Shown here in pieces: positions 38,001 to 46,611 of a stretch of DNA of 64,000 nucleotides; the first letter of the stretch is position 1; every line of letters starts with the position of its first letter. The notes under the pieces were generated by a model. It was not told where the DNA came from and made no database searches. It worked only from the letters and a program-made list of their open reading frames with translations. This stretch comes from Undibacterium sp. CCC3.4 (GTDB lineage Bacteria; Pseudomonadota; Gammaproteobacteria; Burkholderiales; Burkholderiaceae_D). The translations under genes and the position numbers were made by a program. The DNA lies in assembly GCF_034347425.1 (NCBI RefSeq), contig NZ_CP133779.1, positions 1,922,001-1,986,000 of the forward strand, given 5' to 3'.

Positions 38001-39654
38001 GGCGCGTAGTAAAAAGGCGGGCACGAGTTTTTCTACCCAAGTCACGGCCAACGGGGTGGTGTTGAGCGGTACGATCGGTACGTATCATCCTAGCCCTGCC
38101 GTATATAGCTTCGGCCTGTTGGCACCGAGCGTACAGATTGTTAAGAGTGTCTTGATCGGGGTAGGCAACAATAGCTTTACTTTCAGTCTCAGCGGTTTGT
38201 CGGACAGCAGCGAGCGCATTAGCGTAGCTGGCATCGGCCAAACCAGCGGACGCATACTGAACGCTACGGCAGGTACGGCTGTCAGCATCAGCGAAAGTGT
38301 GCCCAGCGGTTGGCCGAGCGAACCGGTCAGCGCCAGTTGCATCGACAGGAATGCGGCCATCAGCGGCAACGTCAGCACGCCTGTGGGCAGCCTCAGCGGC
38401 GCGACCTTGACGCTGCCGCCCGAAGTACTTAAGCCCGGTGCAAAACTGCTGTGTACCTTTGTGAACTCCTCGGGTTTTCAAGTCAGTGGTCGCGTGTTTA
38501 ACGATAATGCGGCGGCCGCCGGTGCTGCCAACAACGGCATACTCAATAGCGGTGAAGAGGGCGTGGCTGGGGTGACGATGAGCCTGAGTAATTGCAACGG
38601 ACGCGAATTGGCGCGGGTGCAGAGCGATGGCAATGGTGATTACAGTCTCAATGTGCCATTTTCTACGGTCAGTGGCGTTAATGTCTGTGTCGAGAAGCAG
38701 TTGGAAGCCACGCATTTGTCGACCGGCGCATCGGTCGATAGCACCGCCTTGCGTAATGGTGTAGCGGTGAACAGTGCCGGTACCGCGTATACCTTTTCTC
38801 GCTTCCCAACTCAAGAGCAGATCAGTTTTATCGTCGTCGATCGTCGTTACAGTAAATTGAATTTCGCCGAAGTGCGGCAAAATACGTTTGCCGCCGATGG
38901 GGCCAGTACTGGCTTGCCGGGAACGACGGTAAGCTATCCGCATATTTTCAAAGCGCAGACCAGCGGTAAGCTGAGTTTCTTGGTTACCAGCGACGGGATT
39001 CCGTCGGAGAGCAGCCTGTGGCCGCTGCAAGTGTATGCCGACCCGAGCTGCAGCGGTCAGGTGCAGCCATCGGCGAGCGTATTGTTTCCTGCTGGGACGC
39101 CGCTCAGTACCAAGGCTGGTGACAATATCTGTATCGTGGTGAAAAAATTCATCGCCGCTTCAGCACTCAATGGTCATCAACATACTGCTGAGGTGTTGGC
39201 GCGCTTCTTGTATGACAATACCAGCGCGAGCATGGTGGCGACCTATCAGGTACGCGATATCACGACGGTGTCGAGCAGCGCGCTGGAATTGAAAAAAGAA
39301 GTGCGCAATGTGACTGCTAACGGTGCTTTCGGCGTGAGTAATCAAGCCAAGTCCGGTGATGTGCTCGAATACCGCATCAGTTACACGAATCAGGGCAGTT
39401 CGCCGATCAAGAGCTTGAGTATCGCCGACAGCACGCCCAGCTACACCAGCTTTGTCAGTGCGTTGGCGGGTACCACGCCTGCGAGCTTGAGTAACTGCCG
39501 CAAGCAAACGCCAGCCAATCCGGCACCGGCGGCCTTGCTTGATTGTGCAGCTACGCAGACTGTTGGCGCCACGGGCAGCATCCGTTTTGAATATCAAGGT
39601 GAAGTCAAACCTGGTGCCAGCGGTACGGTGCTATTTCAAGTGAGGGTCGATTAA
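35023..39654 (+). CDS. Invasin-like Big_1/Cna-B/DUF11 secreted protein, 1543 aa
   Basis: The ATG at 35023 is preceded by AAGGA; the upstream ATG at 34966 lies inside the previous gene. A long signal peptide (to about residue 48, AWAQ) has the hydrophobic core MMLALVLLGTMGGAWA. Then come three similar modules of about 120 residues, each with two Cys pairs (about 50-170, 307-430, 441-565). Five Big_1-type Ig domains start near 185, 568, 682, 799 and 925, each with a Cys pair such as CVTGSDGRC. A Cna-B/SdrD-like domain is near 1151-1260 and a DUF11 domain at the end (about 1420-1543). There is no anchor. Its last 1.86 kb is nearly identical to the next paralogue. Disulfides imply an extracytoplasmic, probably adhesive, protein. 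Confidence 0.82.
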   Translation: MKTIHWANLVPIGALLAAWYSRFLLTQRLMLAQMMLALVLLGTMGGAWAQFNPSRIAINETSRFSVGYTSVSGNGVDTLYRYGGQLPAGVTVAANSNPSSDCGMSFNQSGNRWWFSGAVSFPLGKACQFGFNVTSSTAGTYTAIVGCSDVQTQFGSCVGTSIATTLEVIAPFSPPPGPPIVALVSGVRVVGNASVPADGRSQIVLEAFAHNPSSGLPLVGIGVNFTGGPYTFVGGMSRCVTGSDGRCRVSLVSNVAGRTSSNMVSEQYVVYGSIPLYGITGQTANFEFTPASITPPPNPNPNPQVVGDWGYYPNTIPVNEISQYRSFFRLTSGNTGAISRYSGTLPAGVSFAQNMGVFSSCPGLAFHTSGSSWWFDGYATIPVGGDCRFQFNVTSNTPGAYSSTYTCADVTLIGANCGSTALTSPLTVTGNTAPPVILPTNNGYFPDRIAVNQNSTYVSEFQTGGGAGLPNTWSKYSGTLPAGADFARNPNASSTCLGLSFQYSGKTWSFTGSATVYPGQKCHFQFDVVGTIPGSYQTPTSCADLTISGPCTVVPRNSPLTVTAGSKNGGVRVVTNDQAADGIAKDVLDVHVYTNNDTNSAYQSKQINFTWAGGSTSCLTNIAGGCQANITSTIAGRIPVTVTLAEDNSPLLTAHAYGGVSYQSAPIDVNFIAPGSFDPLHSGVKVKQDNALADGLAYDELEAFIGDGAGRPVSGVDVNFGVTLDVEFAGVASGNDAICRTNASGTCSVRATSLRDSVRFSTVVTANGSLLSGSFNGYTPSPARYTFKKNTSPIGVMTSGVRVVGGKIVAGDGIATVVLEGFARDAVSGAAIANTIVQFAGTPGVSFASNGVRPGLGLGTSCITAADGRCRVEASSLVVGLKSTAVSIPANNSMGPIAAQGSDGPWDSGPLRYSFSSPLFDASKSGVQVLRDQAQADGLAYDELEAFIADSTGQAMANMNVLFAGTPEVQFGSLPYGALGSCTTGNDGKCKVQARSKKAGTSFSTQVTANGVVLSGTIGTYHPSPAVYSFGLLAPSVQIVKSVLIGVGNNSFTFSLSGLSDSSERISVAGIGQTSGRILNATAGTAVSISESVPSGWPSEPVSASCIDRNAAISGNVSTPVGSLSGATLTLPPEVLKPGAKLLCTFVNSSGFQVSGRVFNDNAAAAGAANNGILNSGEEGVAGVTMSLSNCNGRELARVQSDGNGDYSLNVPFSTVSGVNVCVEKQLEATHLSTGASVDSTALRNGVAVNSAGTAYTFSRFPTQEQISFIVVDRRYSKLNFAEVRQNTFAADGASTGLPGTTVSYPHIFKAQTSGKLSFLVTSDGIPSESSLWPLQVYADPSCSGQVQPSASVLFPAGTPLSTKAGDNICIVVKKFIAASALNGHQHTAEVLARFLYDNTSASMVATYQVRDITTVSSSALELKKEVRNVTANGAFGVSNQAKSGDVLEYRISYTNQGSSPIKSLSIADSTPSYTSFVSALAGTTPASLSNCRKQTPANPAPAALLDCAATQTVGATGSIRFEYQGEVKPGASGTVLFQVRVD

Positions 39655-40020
39655 GTTGTGATAGCGGCATCGCCGCAGCCTGCAACGGTGCGGATCTCCA
39701 TGGCGCGCATGAGCTTATGCTCATGCGCGATCACATTGCTCTGAGCGTTGCATCAGCCGCGCCATCATCACGTAGCCAGAGCAGATTCCAGCCTGTGTCT
39801 TGTGTGATAACGGCCAGCCCACGCCCATGCCGCAAGGTCGGGGGTGAGCTTGATTAAAGCCAAAGGTTTTGAGAAAGACCAACCGGTTGCCGGCAATACG
39901 GCTGCGACCGGCTGCAGCAAAAAAAACGTCGCGTGGAAAGCGCCGTGACGGCTTAACACAGACAGTAAAAACAGCGCGTTCGGCGCGTACTTGTGAGCGA
40001 AGAAGAGAATGAGGAAAACT
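39655..40020. other. Spacer between the two giant paralogues
   Basis: A perfect 24-bp palindrome, GCGCATGAGC-TTAT-GCTCATGCGC, is at 39704-39727 with no T-run. The rest is largely a decayed OmpA-domain fragment (39775-39956, listed separately). No intact gene is seen. Confidence 0.6.
39775..39956 (+). pseudogene. Remnant of an OmpA-type C-terminal domain
   Basis: Translation of 39853 onward reads IKAKGFEKDQPVAGNTAATG, matching IEAKGFGEDQPVASNATAAG at the end of the 2519-aa protein. With one base removed from the A8 run near 39918 the frame continues KKRRVESAVTA and stops at 39956. Upstream bases (ATGCCGCAAGGTCGGGG...GAGCTTGAT) match the PQGKRELND region, and ATTCCAGCC...GATAACGGCC matches the FQANALFDSDQ region, with deletions and frame changes between. 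It is a clearly decayed second copy of the OmpA domain. Confidence 0.8.
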
Positions 40021-43000
40021 ATGAAGCGGATGGGTTTAGTCTGGATGAACGCCTTACTGGCGGCATGGCAGGGCCGTTATTTGCGGTTGAGCCGACTGCT
40101 GTTGGCACAGGTGATGTTGGCGTTGGCGCTGTTGGGAGCGGTGGGAGCGGCGTGGGCGAAGTTCACGCCCAACGTCATACAGCCCAACCAAATTTCACGT
40201 TATACCACGGGATTTAGAGCTCATCCTGGCAATCCTGGTACGTCTGGAAATACTTTATACCGATATGGTGGATACCTTCCTAACGGGGTGTCTATTGCGG
40301 GGAATGGCAATCCAGTGACAAATTGTCCGATGACGTTTAATTATTCCGGGAATCATTGGTGGTTTTCGGGCAATGTTAATTTTCCGGTCGGGCAAGAATG
40401 TCTGTTCGACTTTGATGTGACGAGTTCGACGCCTGGTACCTATACCGCAGTTCAAGATTGTCAGGATGTTCAGTTGCAATACAATACTTGTATTTCTGGC
40501 AACCCTTTGTCGTATACTTTAATTGTACAAAATTCAGTTGCGCCACCACCGCCGCCGTCACAGGCTACTTACCTCTCCGGTGCACGTGTCGTGGGAAGAA
40601 GCACGGCACCTGCCGATGGCCAGTCTCAGATCATGTTGGAAGCCTTTGTTAAAAATTCGGATACCGGCCAACCGGTGGTGACCGGTGTCAACTTTAGCCC
40701 AGGTCCGTACACTTTTGTCGGTGGCATCAGTCGTTGCATCACCGGTTACGATGGCCGTTGTCGGGTGTCGGTAGTCAGTACCGTGTCCGGAAGAACTTCT
40801 TCCAAAATGCTGCCTGATGTTTACGTGTTATATGGCCAAGTTCCTGCGATAGGCGGGGATGGACCTTGGAACGGTCAGACCATGAATTTTGAATTTACCC
40901 AAGGCGGCATCACGCCGCCACCGCCGCCTGGTGGCAGCAATGTCTCGGGCGTGCGCGTGGTCGACAGCAGCTCGGCCGCGGCCGATGGGGTGGCCTACGT
41001 CACGCTTGAGGGCTATGTGCGCGATGCCACGACCGGGCTGGCGGTAGCGAATGCCGAAGTCAAATTCAATGGCACGCCCGGCGTGACTTTCCGCGGTGTT
41101 GATGGGTCGGGCTTGGCGCAAGCTGGTCAGGCTTTCCAGTGCTACACCAATTACGACGGTAAGTGCAGGATCGTGGCGCGCAGTACCGTGCCCGGCCCGA
41201 AAAGCACCACTGTGTTGATGACTTACAATAATAATCAAGGCTTCATCCCGATGTATGGGCCGGACGGTCCGTGGAATGCCAGCCCTTTGAACTATCAATT
41301 CACCAAGCCCGTCATCAATGGTGGCGTGCGTGTGGTGACCAATGATCAGGCTGCCGATGGCATCGCGCAAAACGTGCTGGAGGTACATGTCTATAGCGGT
41401 AACTCGGTCAACGACGCGTATCGATCGAAATGGATTAATTTCACTTGGGCCGGCGGCAGTGCTTCGTGCCAAACCAGCTACGCGGGGTCGTGTCGCGCCA
41501 GTATCACCAGCCTAGTACCGGGCCGGATACCGGTCACGGTCACGCTGGCCGAAGACAATTCGCCGCTGCTGATGGCGCATAGCTATGGCAGTGACTATTA
41601 CCAGTCTGCGCCTATCGATGTCAATTTCGTCGCACCGGGCAGTTTCGATCCGCGGCGTTCGGGCGTCAAAGTTATCAACGATTTGGCTCTGGCCGATGGC
41701 GCAGCCTATGATGAACTCGAAGCCTTTATCGGTGACGGTGCCGGACGTCCGGTCAGCGGTGTCGATGTTAACTTCGGGCTGACGCTGGATGTCGAATTTG
41801 TTGGCGTTGCCAGTGGCAACGATGCGATCTGCCGAACCAATGCCAGCGGTACTTGCCGCGTGCGTGCCACCAGTTTACGCGACAGTGTGCGCTTTACTAC
41901 CGTCGTCAACGTCGGTGGCACGCTGTTGAGCGGCACCTTCAATGGCTATACGCCCAGCCCAGCGCGCTATTCATTTAAGAGAAACACCGCACCGATCGGT
42001 GTGGTGAATTCTGGTGTGCGCATTGTTGGTGCCAAGATTGTCGCTGGCGATGGGATAGCAACGGTTGTCTTGGAGGGGTTTGCCAGAGATGCCGTGAGCG
42101 GGGCCGCAATTGCCAACACCATCGTGCAGTTTGCCGGTACGCCGGGCGTGAGCTTTGCGAGTAATGGAGTTCGCCCGGGCTTGGGTTTGGGCACAAGTTG
42201 TATCACCGCTGCGGATGGCCGTTGTCGTGTTGAGGCCAGCAGTTTGGTAGTTGGCCTCAAATCGACGGCAGTGAGCATTCCGGCCAATAACAGTATGGGG
42301 CCGATTGCGGCGCAGGGTAGCGATGGTCCTTGGGACAGTGGTCCTTTGCGCTATTCGTTTTCATCCCCCCTCTTTGACGCCAGCAAGTCAGGCGTGCAAG
42401 TGTTGCGCGACAATGCCGCGGCCGACAATGTGGAGAGTAATGAACTCAAAGTCTTTATCGGCGACAGCGCCGGTAACGGCATGGCGAATGTCGATGTCAG
42501 TTTTGCCAGGACCGCCGATGTTCGTTTCGGCAGCGCGGCATCGCCCGGCGTCGGCACATGCAGGACTAATGCCAGCGGTGAATGCAGTGTGCTCGCTTAC
42601 AGCCGTATCAATGCCACTTACACGACCGAGGTCAGTGTCAATGGCGTGAAGTTGTTGGGTAAGGACAGCGTGTATACGGCCAGCCCGGCCAAGTATACTT
42701 TTAGTGCGGTTATCACACCATTCCTCGGCGATAACGCCGGTGTAAGGATCGTTGGCAGCAGTATTGCGAGTGCCGATGGCGTGGCAACGGTGGTGTTGGA
42801 GGCATATATAGTTGACCGTGCGACCGGGCTGCCGCATGCCAATGCCATGATGCAGTTTGCCGCCACACCGGGGGTGAGCTTTTCCAGTAATGGTAATCGC
42901 CCTAGCGTCGGCGTCGGAGTCACGTGCACGACCGGCAGTGATGGTCGTTGTCGTGTCGAGGCCAGCAGTTTGGTGGTCGGCGCAAAACTGACTGCAGCTA

Positions 43001-44976
43001 GCCTCGTCGGTGGTACTGGCAGCTTGGCCATTATTGACGATCCGGTTAGCGGCGTGCCTTGGAATGCGGGTCCCTTGTCCTATGAATTTGCGGCACCGGC
43101 CTTCGATGCGAGTAAATCGGGTGTGCAAGTGTTGCGCGATCAAGCCCAAGCCGATGGCCTGGCCTATGATGAATTGGAGGCTTTCATCGCCGACAGCGCA
43201 GGTCAGGCGATGGCCAACATGAATGTGCTGTTTGCGGGTACGCCGGAAGTCCAGTTCGGTAGCCTTCCGTATGGGGCGCTGGGCAGTTGCACCACTGGCA
43301 ACGATGGTAAGTGTAAGGTACAGGCGCGTAGTAAAAAGGCGGGCACGAGTTTTTCTACCCAAGTCACGGCCAACGGGGTGGTGTTGAGCGGTACGATCGG
43401 TACGTATCATCCTAGCCCTGCCGTATATAGCTTCGGCCTGTTGGCACCGAGCGTACAGATCGTTAAGAGTGTCTTGATCGGGGTAGGCAACAATAGCTTT
43501 ACTTTCAGTCTCAGCGGTTTGTCGGACAGCAGCGAGCGCATTAGCGTAGCTGGCATCGGCCAAACCAGCGGACGCATACTGAACGCTACGGCAGGTACGG
43601 CTGTCAGCATCAGCGAAAGTGTGCCCAGCGGTTGGCCGAGCGAACCGGTCAGCGCCAGTTGCATCGACAGGAATGCGGCCATCAGCGGCAACGTCAGCAC
43701 GCCTGTGGGCAGCCTCAGCGGCGCGACCTTGACGCTGCCGCCCGAAGTACTTAAGCCCGGTGCAAAACTGCTGTGTACCTTTGTGAACTCCTCGGGTTTT
43801 CAAGTCAGTGGTCGCGTGTTTAACGATAATGCGGCGGCCGCCGGTGCTGCCAACAACGGCATACTCAATAGCGGTGAAGAGGGCGTGGCTGGGGTGACGA
43901 TGAGCCTGAGTAATTGCAACGGACGCGAATTGGCGCGGGTGCAGAGCGATGGCAATGGTGATTACAGTCTCAATGTGCCATTTTCTACGGTCAGTGGCGT
44001 TAATGTCTGTGTCGAGAAGCAGTTGGAAGCCACGCATTTGTCGACCGGCGCATCGGTCGATAGCACCGCCTTGCGTAATGGTGTAGCGGTGAACAGTGCC
44101 GGTACCGCGTATACCTTTTCTCGCTTCCCAACTCAAGAGCAGATCAGTTTTATCGTCGTCGATCGTCGTTACAGTAAATTGAATTTCGCCGAAGTGCGGC
44201 AAAATACGTTTGCCGCCGATGGGGCCAGTACTGGCTTGCCGGGAACGACGGTAAGCTATCCGCATATTTTCAAAGCGCAGACCAGCGGTAAGCTGAGTTT
44301 CTTGGTCACCAGCGACGGGATTCCGTCGGAGAGCAGCCTGTGGCCGCTGCAAGTGTATGCCGACCCGACTTGCAGCGGTCAGGTGCAGCCATCGGCGAGC
44401 GTATTGTTTCCTGCTGGGACGCCGCTCAGTACCAAGGCTGGTGACAATATCTGTATCGTGGTGAAAAAATTCATCGCCGCTTCAGCACTCAATGGTCATC
44501 AACATACTGCTGAGGTGTTGGCGCGCTTCTTGTATGACAATACCAGCGCGAGCATGGTGGCGACCTATCAGGTACGCGATATCACGACGGTGTCGAGCAG
44601 CGCGCTGGAATTGAAAAAAGAAGTGCGCAATGTGACTGCTAACGGTGCTTTCGGCGTGAGTAATCAAGCCAAGTCCGGTGATGTGCTCGAATACCGCATC
44701 AGTTACACGAATCAGGGCAGTTCGCCGATCAAGAGCTTGAGTATCGCCGACAGCACGCCCAGTTACACCAGCTTTGTCAGTGCGTTGGCGGGTACCACGC
44801 CTGCCAGCCTGAGTAACTGCCGCAAGCAAACGCCAGCCAATCCGGCACCGGCGGCCTTGCTTGATTGTGCAGCTACGCAGACTGTTGGCGCCACGGGCAG
44901 CATCCGTTTTGAATATCAAGGTGAAGTCAAACCTGGTGACAGCGGTACGGTGCTGTTCCAGGTGACGGTCGATTAA
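40021..44976 (+). CDS. Invasin-like Big_1/Cna-B/DUF11 secreted protein, 1651 aa
   Basis: Paralogue of the gene at 35023. The ATG at 40021 is preceded by GAGGAAAAC; the ATG at 40009 is a possible alternative. The signal peptide (to about residue 47, AWAK) is of the same type. It carries one Cys-paired N-terminal module (about 50-170) and eight Big_1-type domains starting near 186, 309, 435, 547, 664, 790, 906 and 1033. A Cna-B/SdrD-like domain (about 1259-1370) and a terminal DUF11 domain (about 1527-1651) follow. Compared with the first paralogue it has fewer N-terminal modules and more Big_1 domains. Bases 43117-44976 differ from 37795-39654 at only about a dozen positions seen by eye. A terminator follows at 45008. 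Confidence 0.82.
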   Translation: MKRMGLVWMNALLAAWQGRYLRLSRLLLAQVMLALALLGAVGAAWAKFTPNVIQPNQISRYTTGFRAHPGNPGTSGNTLYRYGGYLPNGVSIAGNGNPVTNCPMTFNYSGNHWWFSGNVNFPVGQECLFDFDVTSSTPGTYTAVQDCQDVQLQYNTCISGNPLSYTLIVQNSVAPPPPPSQATYLSGARVVGRSTAPADGQSQIMLEAFVKNSDTGQPVVTGVNFSPGPYTFVGGISRCITGYDGRCRVSVVSTVSGRTSSKMLPDVYVLYGQVPAIGGDGPWNGQTMNFEFTQGGITPPPPPGGSNVSGVRVVDSSSAAADGVAYVTLEGYVRDATTGLAVANAEVKFNGTPGVTFRGVDGSGLAQAGQAFQCYTNYDGKCRIVARSTVPGPKSTTVLMTYNNNQGFIPMYGPDGPWNASPLNYQFTKPVINGGVRVVTNDQAADGIAQNVLEVHVYSGNSVNDAYRSKWINFTWAGGSASCQTSYAGSCRASITSLVPGRIPVTVTLAEDNSPLLMAHSYGSDYYQSAPIDVNFVAPGSFDPRRSGVKVINDLALADGAAYDELEAFIGDGAGRPVSGVDVNFGLTLDVEFVGVASGNDAICRTNASGTCRVRATSLRDSVRFTTVVNVGGTLLSGTFNGYTPSPARYSFKRNTAPIGVVNSGVRIVGAKIVAGDGIATVVLEGFARDAVSGAAIANTIVQFAGTPGVSFASNGVRPGLGLGTSCITAADGRCRVEASSLVVGLKSTAVSIPANNSMGPIAAQGSDGPWDSGPLRYSFSSPLFDASKSGVQVLRDNAAADNVESNELKVFIGDSAGNGMANVDVSFARTADVRFGSAASPGVGTCRTNASGECSVLAYSRINATYTTEVSVNGVKLLGKDSVYTASPAKYTFSAVITPFLGDNAGVRIVGSSIASADGVATVVLEAYIVDRATGLPHANAMMQFAATPGVSFSSNGNRPSVGVGVTCTTGSDGRCRVEASSLVVGAKLTAASLVGGTGSLAIIDDPVSGVPWNAGPLSYEFAAPAFDASKSGVQVLRDQAQADGLAYDELEAFIADSAGQAMANMNVLFAGTPEVQFGSLPYGALGSCTTGNDGKCKVQARSKKAGTSFSTQVTANGVVLSGTIGTYHPSPAVYSFGLLAPSVQIVKSVLIGVGNNSFTFSLSGLSDSSERISVAGIGQTSGRILNATAGTAVSISESVPSGWPSEPVSASCIDRNAAISGNVSTPVGSLSGATLTLPPEVLKPGAKLLCTFVNSSGFQVSGRVFNDNAAAAGAANNGILNSGEEGVAGVTMSLSNCNGRELARVQSDGNGDYSLNVPFSTVSGVNVCVEKQLEATHLSTGASVDSTALRNGVAVNSAGTAYTFSRFPTQEQISFIVVDRRYSKLNFAEVRQNTFAADGASTGLPGTTVSYPHIFKAQTSGKLSFLVTSDGIPSESSLWPLQVYADPTCSGQVQPSASVLFPAGTPLSTKAGDNICIVVKKFIAASALNGHQHTAEVLARFLYDNTSASMVATYQVRDITTVSSSALELKKEVRNVTANGAFGVSNQAKSGDVLEYRISYTNQGSSPIKSLSIADSTPSYTSFVSALAGTTPASLSNCRKQTPANPAPAALLDCAATQTVGATGSIRFEYQGEVKPGDSGTVLFQVTVD

Positions 44977-45007
44977 GCCGGGGCGGGGGCGTCCCTTGGG
45001 CTGATAC

Positions 45008-45044
45008 AGCAGTGGTATCCAATTGGGTGCCACTGCTTTTTTTT
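45008..45044 (+). terminator. Terminator of the surface-protein array
   Basis: Stem AGCAGTGG (45008-45015) and CCACTGCT (45030-45037), inner loop with a further short pairing, and T8 tail. It lies 32 bp after the last paralogue. Confidence 0.85.
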
Positions 45045-45059
45045 GCGGAAATTTAAGAA

Positions 45060-45337
45060 TGTCGTAAAAGCTTGGAGGACACTTTTTTATACCTGAAACA
45101 CCGCACACCGCGCCATTCCCGCATGCCGCAGCCTCGCCATTCCCGCATGCCACAGCCTCGTCATTCCCGCATGCTTTTGGCGGGAACCCAGTGTCGTTTT
45201 CAGCGCCGCAAATGCCATGATTTTGGCATTCGTAGTTAACCACGAACGCCGCTAGGTTCCTGCCAACAGCGCGCAGGAATGACGTGGCCACCAGTCGGGG
45301 TAATGATGCCGACTGAAAACCCTTTTGCGACAGCCTC
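45060..45337 (+). repeat. Dispersed repeat, copy B (variant core)
   Basis: A variant of the core at 22091-22325 and 51927-52162, in the same direction as the latter. Its right end TTTTGCGACAGCCTC and the following arm (to about 45378) are intact, but the left end has lost GAGGCT and is mutated (GTCGTAAAAGC). It has gained an internal tandem array: two 24-bp units and a partial third (45111-45178, unit CGCCATTCCCGCATGCC followed by GCAGCCT). It fills most of the 500 bases before proB. Confidence 0.75.
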
Positions 45338-45476
45338 TGAAGGCCGGGGTTTCAAACCCTAGTCAGATTTTTGATGAAATCCCAGAAAATCTAAATTTAA
45401 TTCAGAATATTTACGCAACGCCAAGATAAAGTATAATTTTAAGCTCATTTCTTCTTCGTAAAGTGGGCGTCTTCTC

Positions 45477-46595
45477 ATGCATTCTGTCATCCAGCAAGCC
45501 AAGCGACTGGTTATCAAAGTCGGTTCTTCTCTGGTCACCAATGATGGCCGCGGGCTTGATCAGGCGGCCATTGCCAAATGGGCGGCGCAAATCGCCACTT
45601 TGCGGGTGATGGGAAAAGAAGTGGTCTTGGTCAGTTCCGGTGCCATTGCTGAGGGCCGGCAGCGCTTGGGTTTTGAGCAGCGCCCGAGCGCGATTCATGA
45701 ATTGCAAGCCTGTGCCGCCGTTGGTCAGATGGGGCTGGCACAGATTTACGAGAGCAGTTTTCGAGCCCATCAAATCGGTACCGCGCAAATTCTGCTGACA
45801 CACGCCGACTTGGCCGACCGCGAACGCTATCTCAACGCACGCGCGACCTTGCGAACCTTGCTAGGTTTCGGCATCGTTCCTATCATTAATGAAAATGATA
45901 CCGTGGTGACCGATGAAATCAAATTCGGTGATAACGATACGCTCGGGGCCTTGGTAGCCAATTTACTCGAAGCCGATGCCCTCATCATTCTGACCGATCA
46001 GCGCGGCTTATATACGGCCGATCCGCGCCGTCATGCCGATGCCGAATTCATCCACGAAGCGCGCGCCGGCGATGTCGCGCTTGAAGCGATGGCCGGTGGG
46101 GCCGGTACCAGCTTCGGCAGTGGTGGTATGTTGACCAAAATTTTAGCTGCCAAGCGCGCCGCCAGTTCCGGTGCGCACACCGTGATTGCCTGGGGCCGTG
46201 AAGATAATGCGCTGGTCCGATTGGCAAGTGGCGAAGCGATCGGCACCCAATTGCTATCACAAATGGCACCGCGGGCGGCGCGTAAACAATGGATGGCCGA
46301 TCATTTGCAAACCACCGGCCAGTTGGTGCTTGATGACGGTGCCGTGCAAAAACTCAGCGAAGAAGGGAAATCACTGCTGCCGGTCGGGGTGGCGGAAGTG
46401 CGCGGCCAATTCAGCCGCGGCGCGGTAGTGACCTGTCTGGATAAAAACGAGCGCCCGGTAGCGCGTGGCTTGTCGAATTATTCCAGCACCGATGCGCGCC
46501 GCATCATGCGCAAGCCCTCGGGCGAGATCGCGGCGATTCTCGGTTTTGTCGAAGAGCCGGAGCTGATCCACCGCGATAATTTGGTTTTGCTGTAA
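45477..46595 (+). CDS. proB: Glutamate 5-kinase
   Basis: ProB phosphorylates glutamate in the first step of proline synthesis and is usually feedback-inhibited by proline. The 372-residue protein has the amino-acid kinase domain (about residues 8-260; [62 protein letters not shown]). A C-terminal PUA domain follows (about 283-370). The full two-domain form is present. No good ribosome-binding site is seen before the ATG. In many betaproteobacteria proB follows obgE; here the surface array is inserted between them. Confidence 0.96.
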   Translation: MHSVIQQAKRLVIKVGSSLVTNDGRGLDQAAIAKWAAQIATLRVMGKEVVLVSSGAIAEGRQRLGFEQRPSAIHELQACAAVGQMGLAQIYESSFRAHQIGTAQILLTHADLADRERYLNARATLRTLLGFGIVPIINENDTVVTDEIKFGDNDTLGALVANLLEADALIILTDQRGLYTADPRRHADAEFIHEARAGDVALEAMAGGAGTSFGSGGMLTKILAAKRAASSGAHTVIAWGREDNALVRLASGEAIGTQLLSQMAPRAARKQWMADHLQTTGQLVLDDGAVQKLSEEGKSLLPVGVAEVRGQFSRGAVVTCLDKNERPVARGLSNYSSTDARRIMRKPSGEIAAILGFVEEPELIHRDNLVLL

Positions 46596-46611
46596 GTACG
46601 CTAAGAATTAC

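Noticed and set aside
42388..44352. 654-codon open frame on the minus strand within the second giant paralogue
   Set aside because: It is a shadow of the opposite-strand surface-protein gene; the same frame recurs in the duplicated block at 37795-39030, it has no ribosome-binding site, and its translation is low-complexity and unlike any domain.
45111..45178. CRISPR-like repeat array
   Set aside because: Units are directly adjacent without spacers, only two and a partial, and lie inside a dispersed repeat; no cas genes are present.
44482..45291. 269-codon minus-strand frame across the array end and repeat copy B
   Set aside because: It runs through a terminator, a repeat with tandem units and antisense of the paralogue end; the translation has no domain features.
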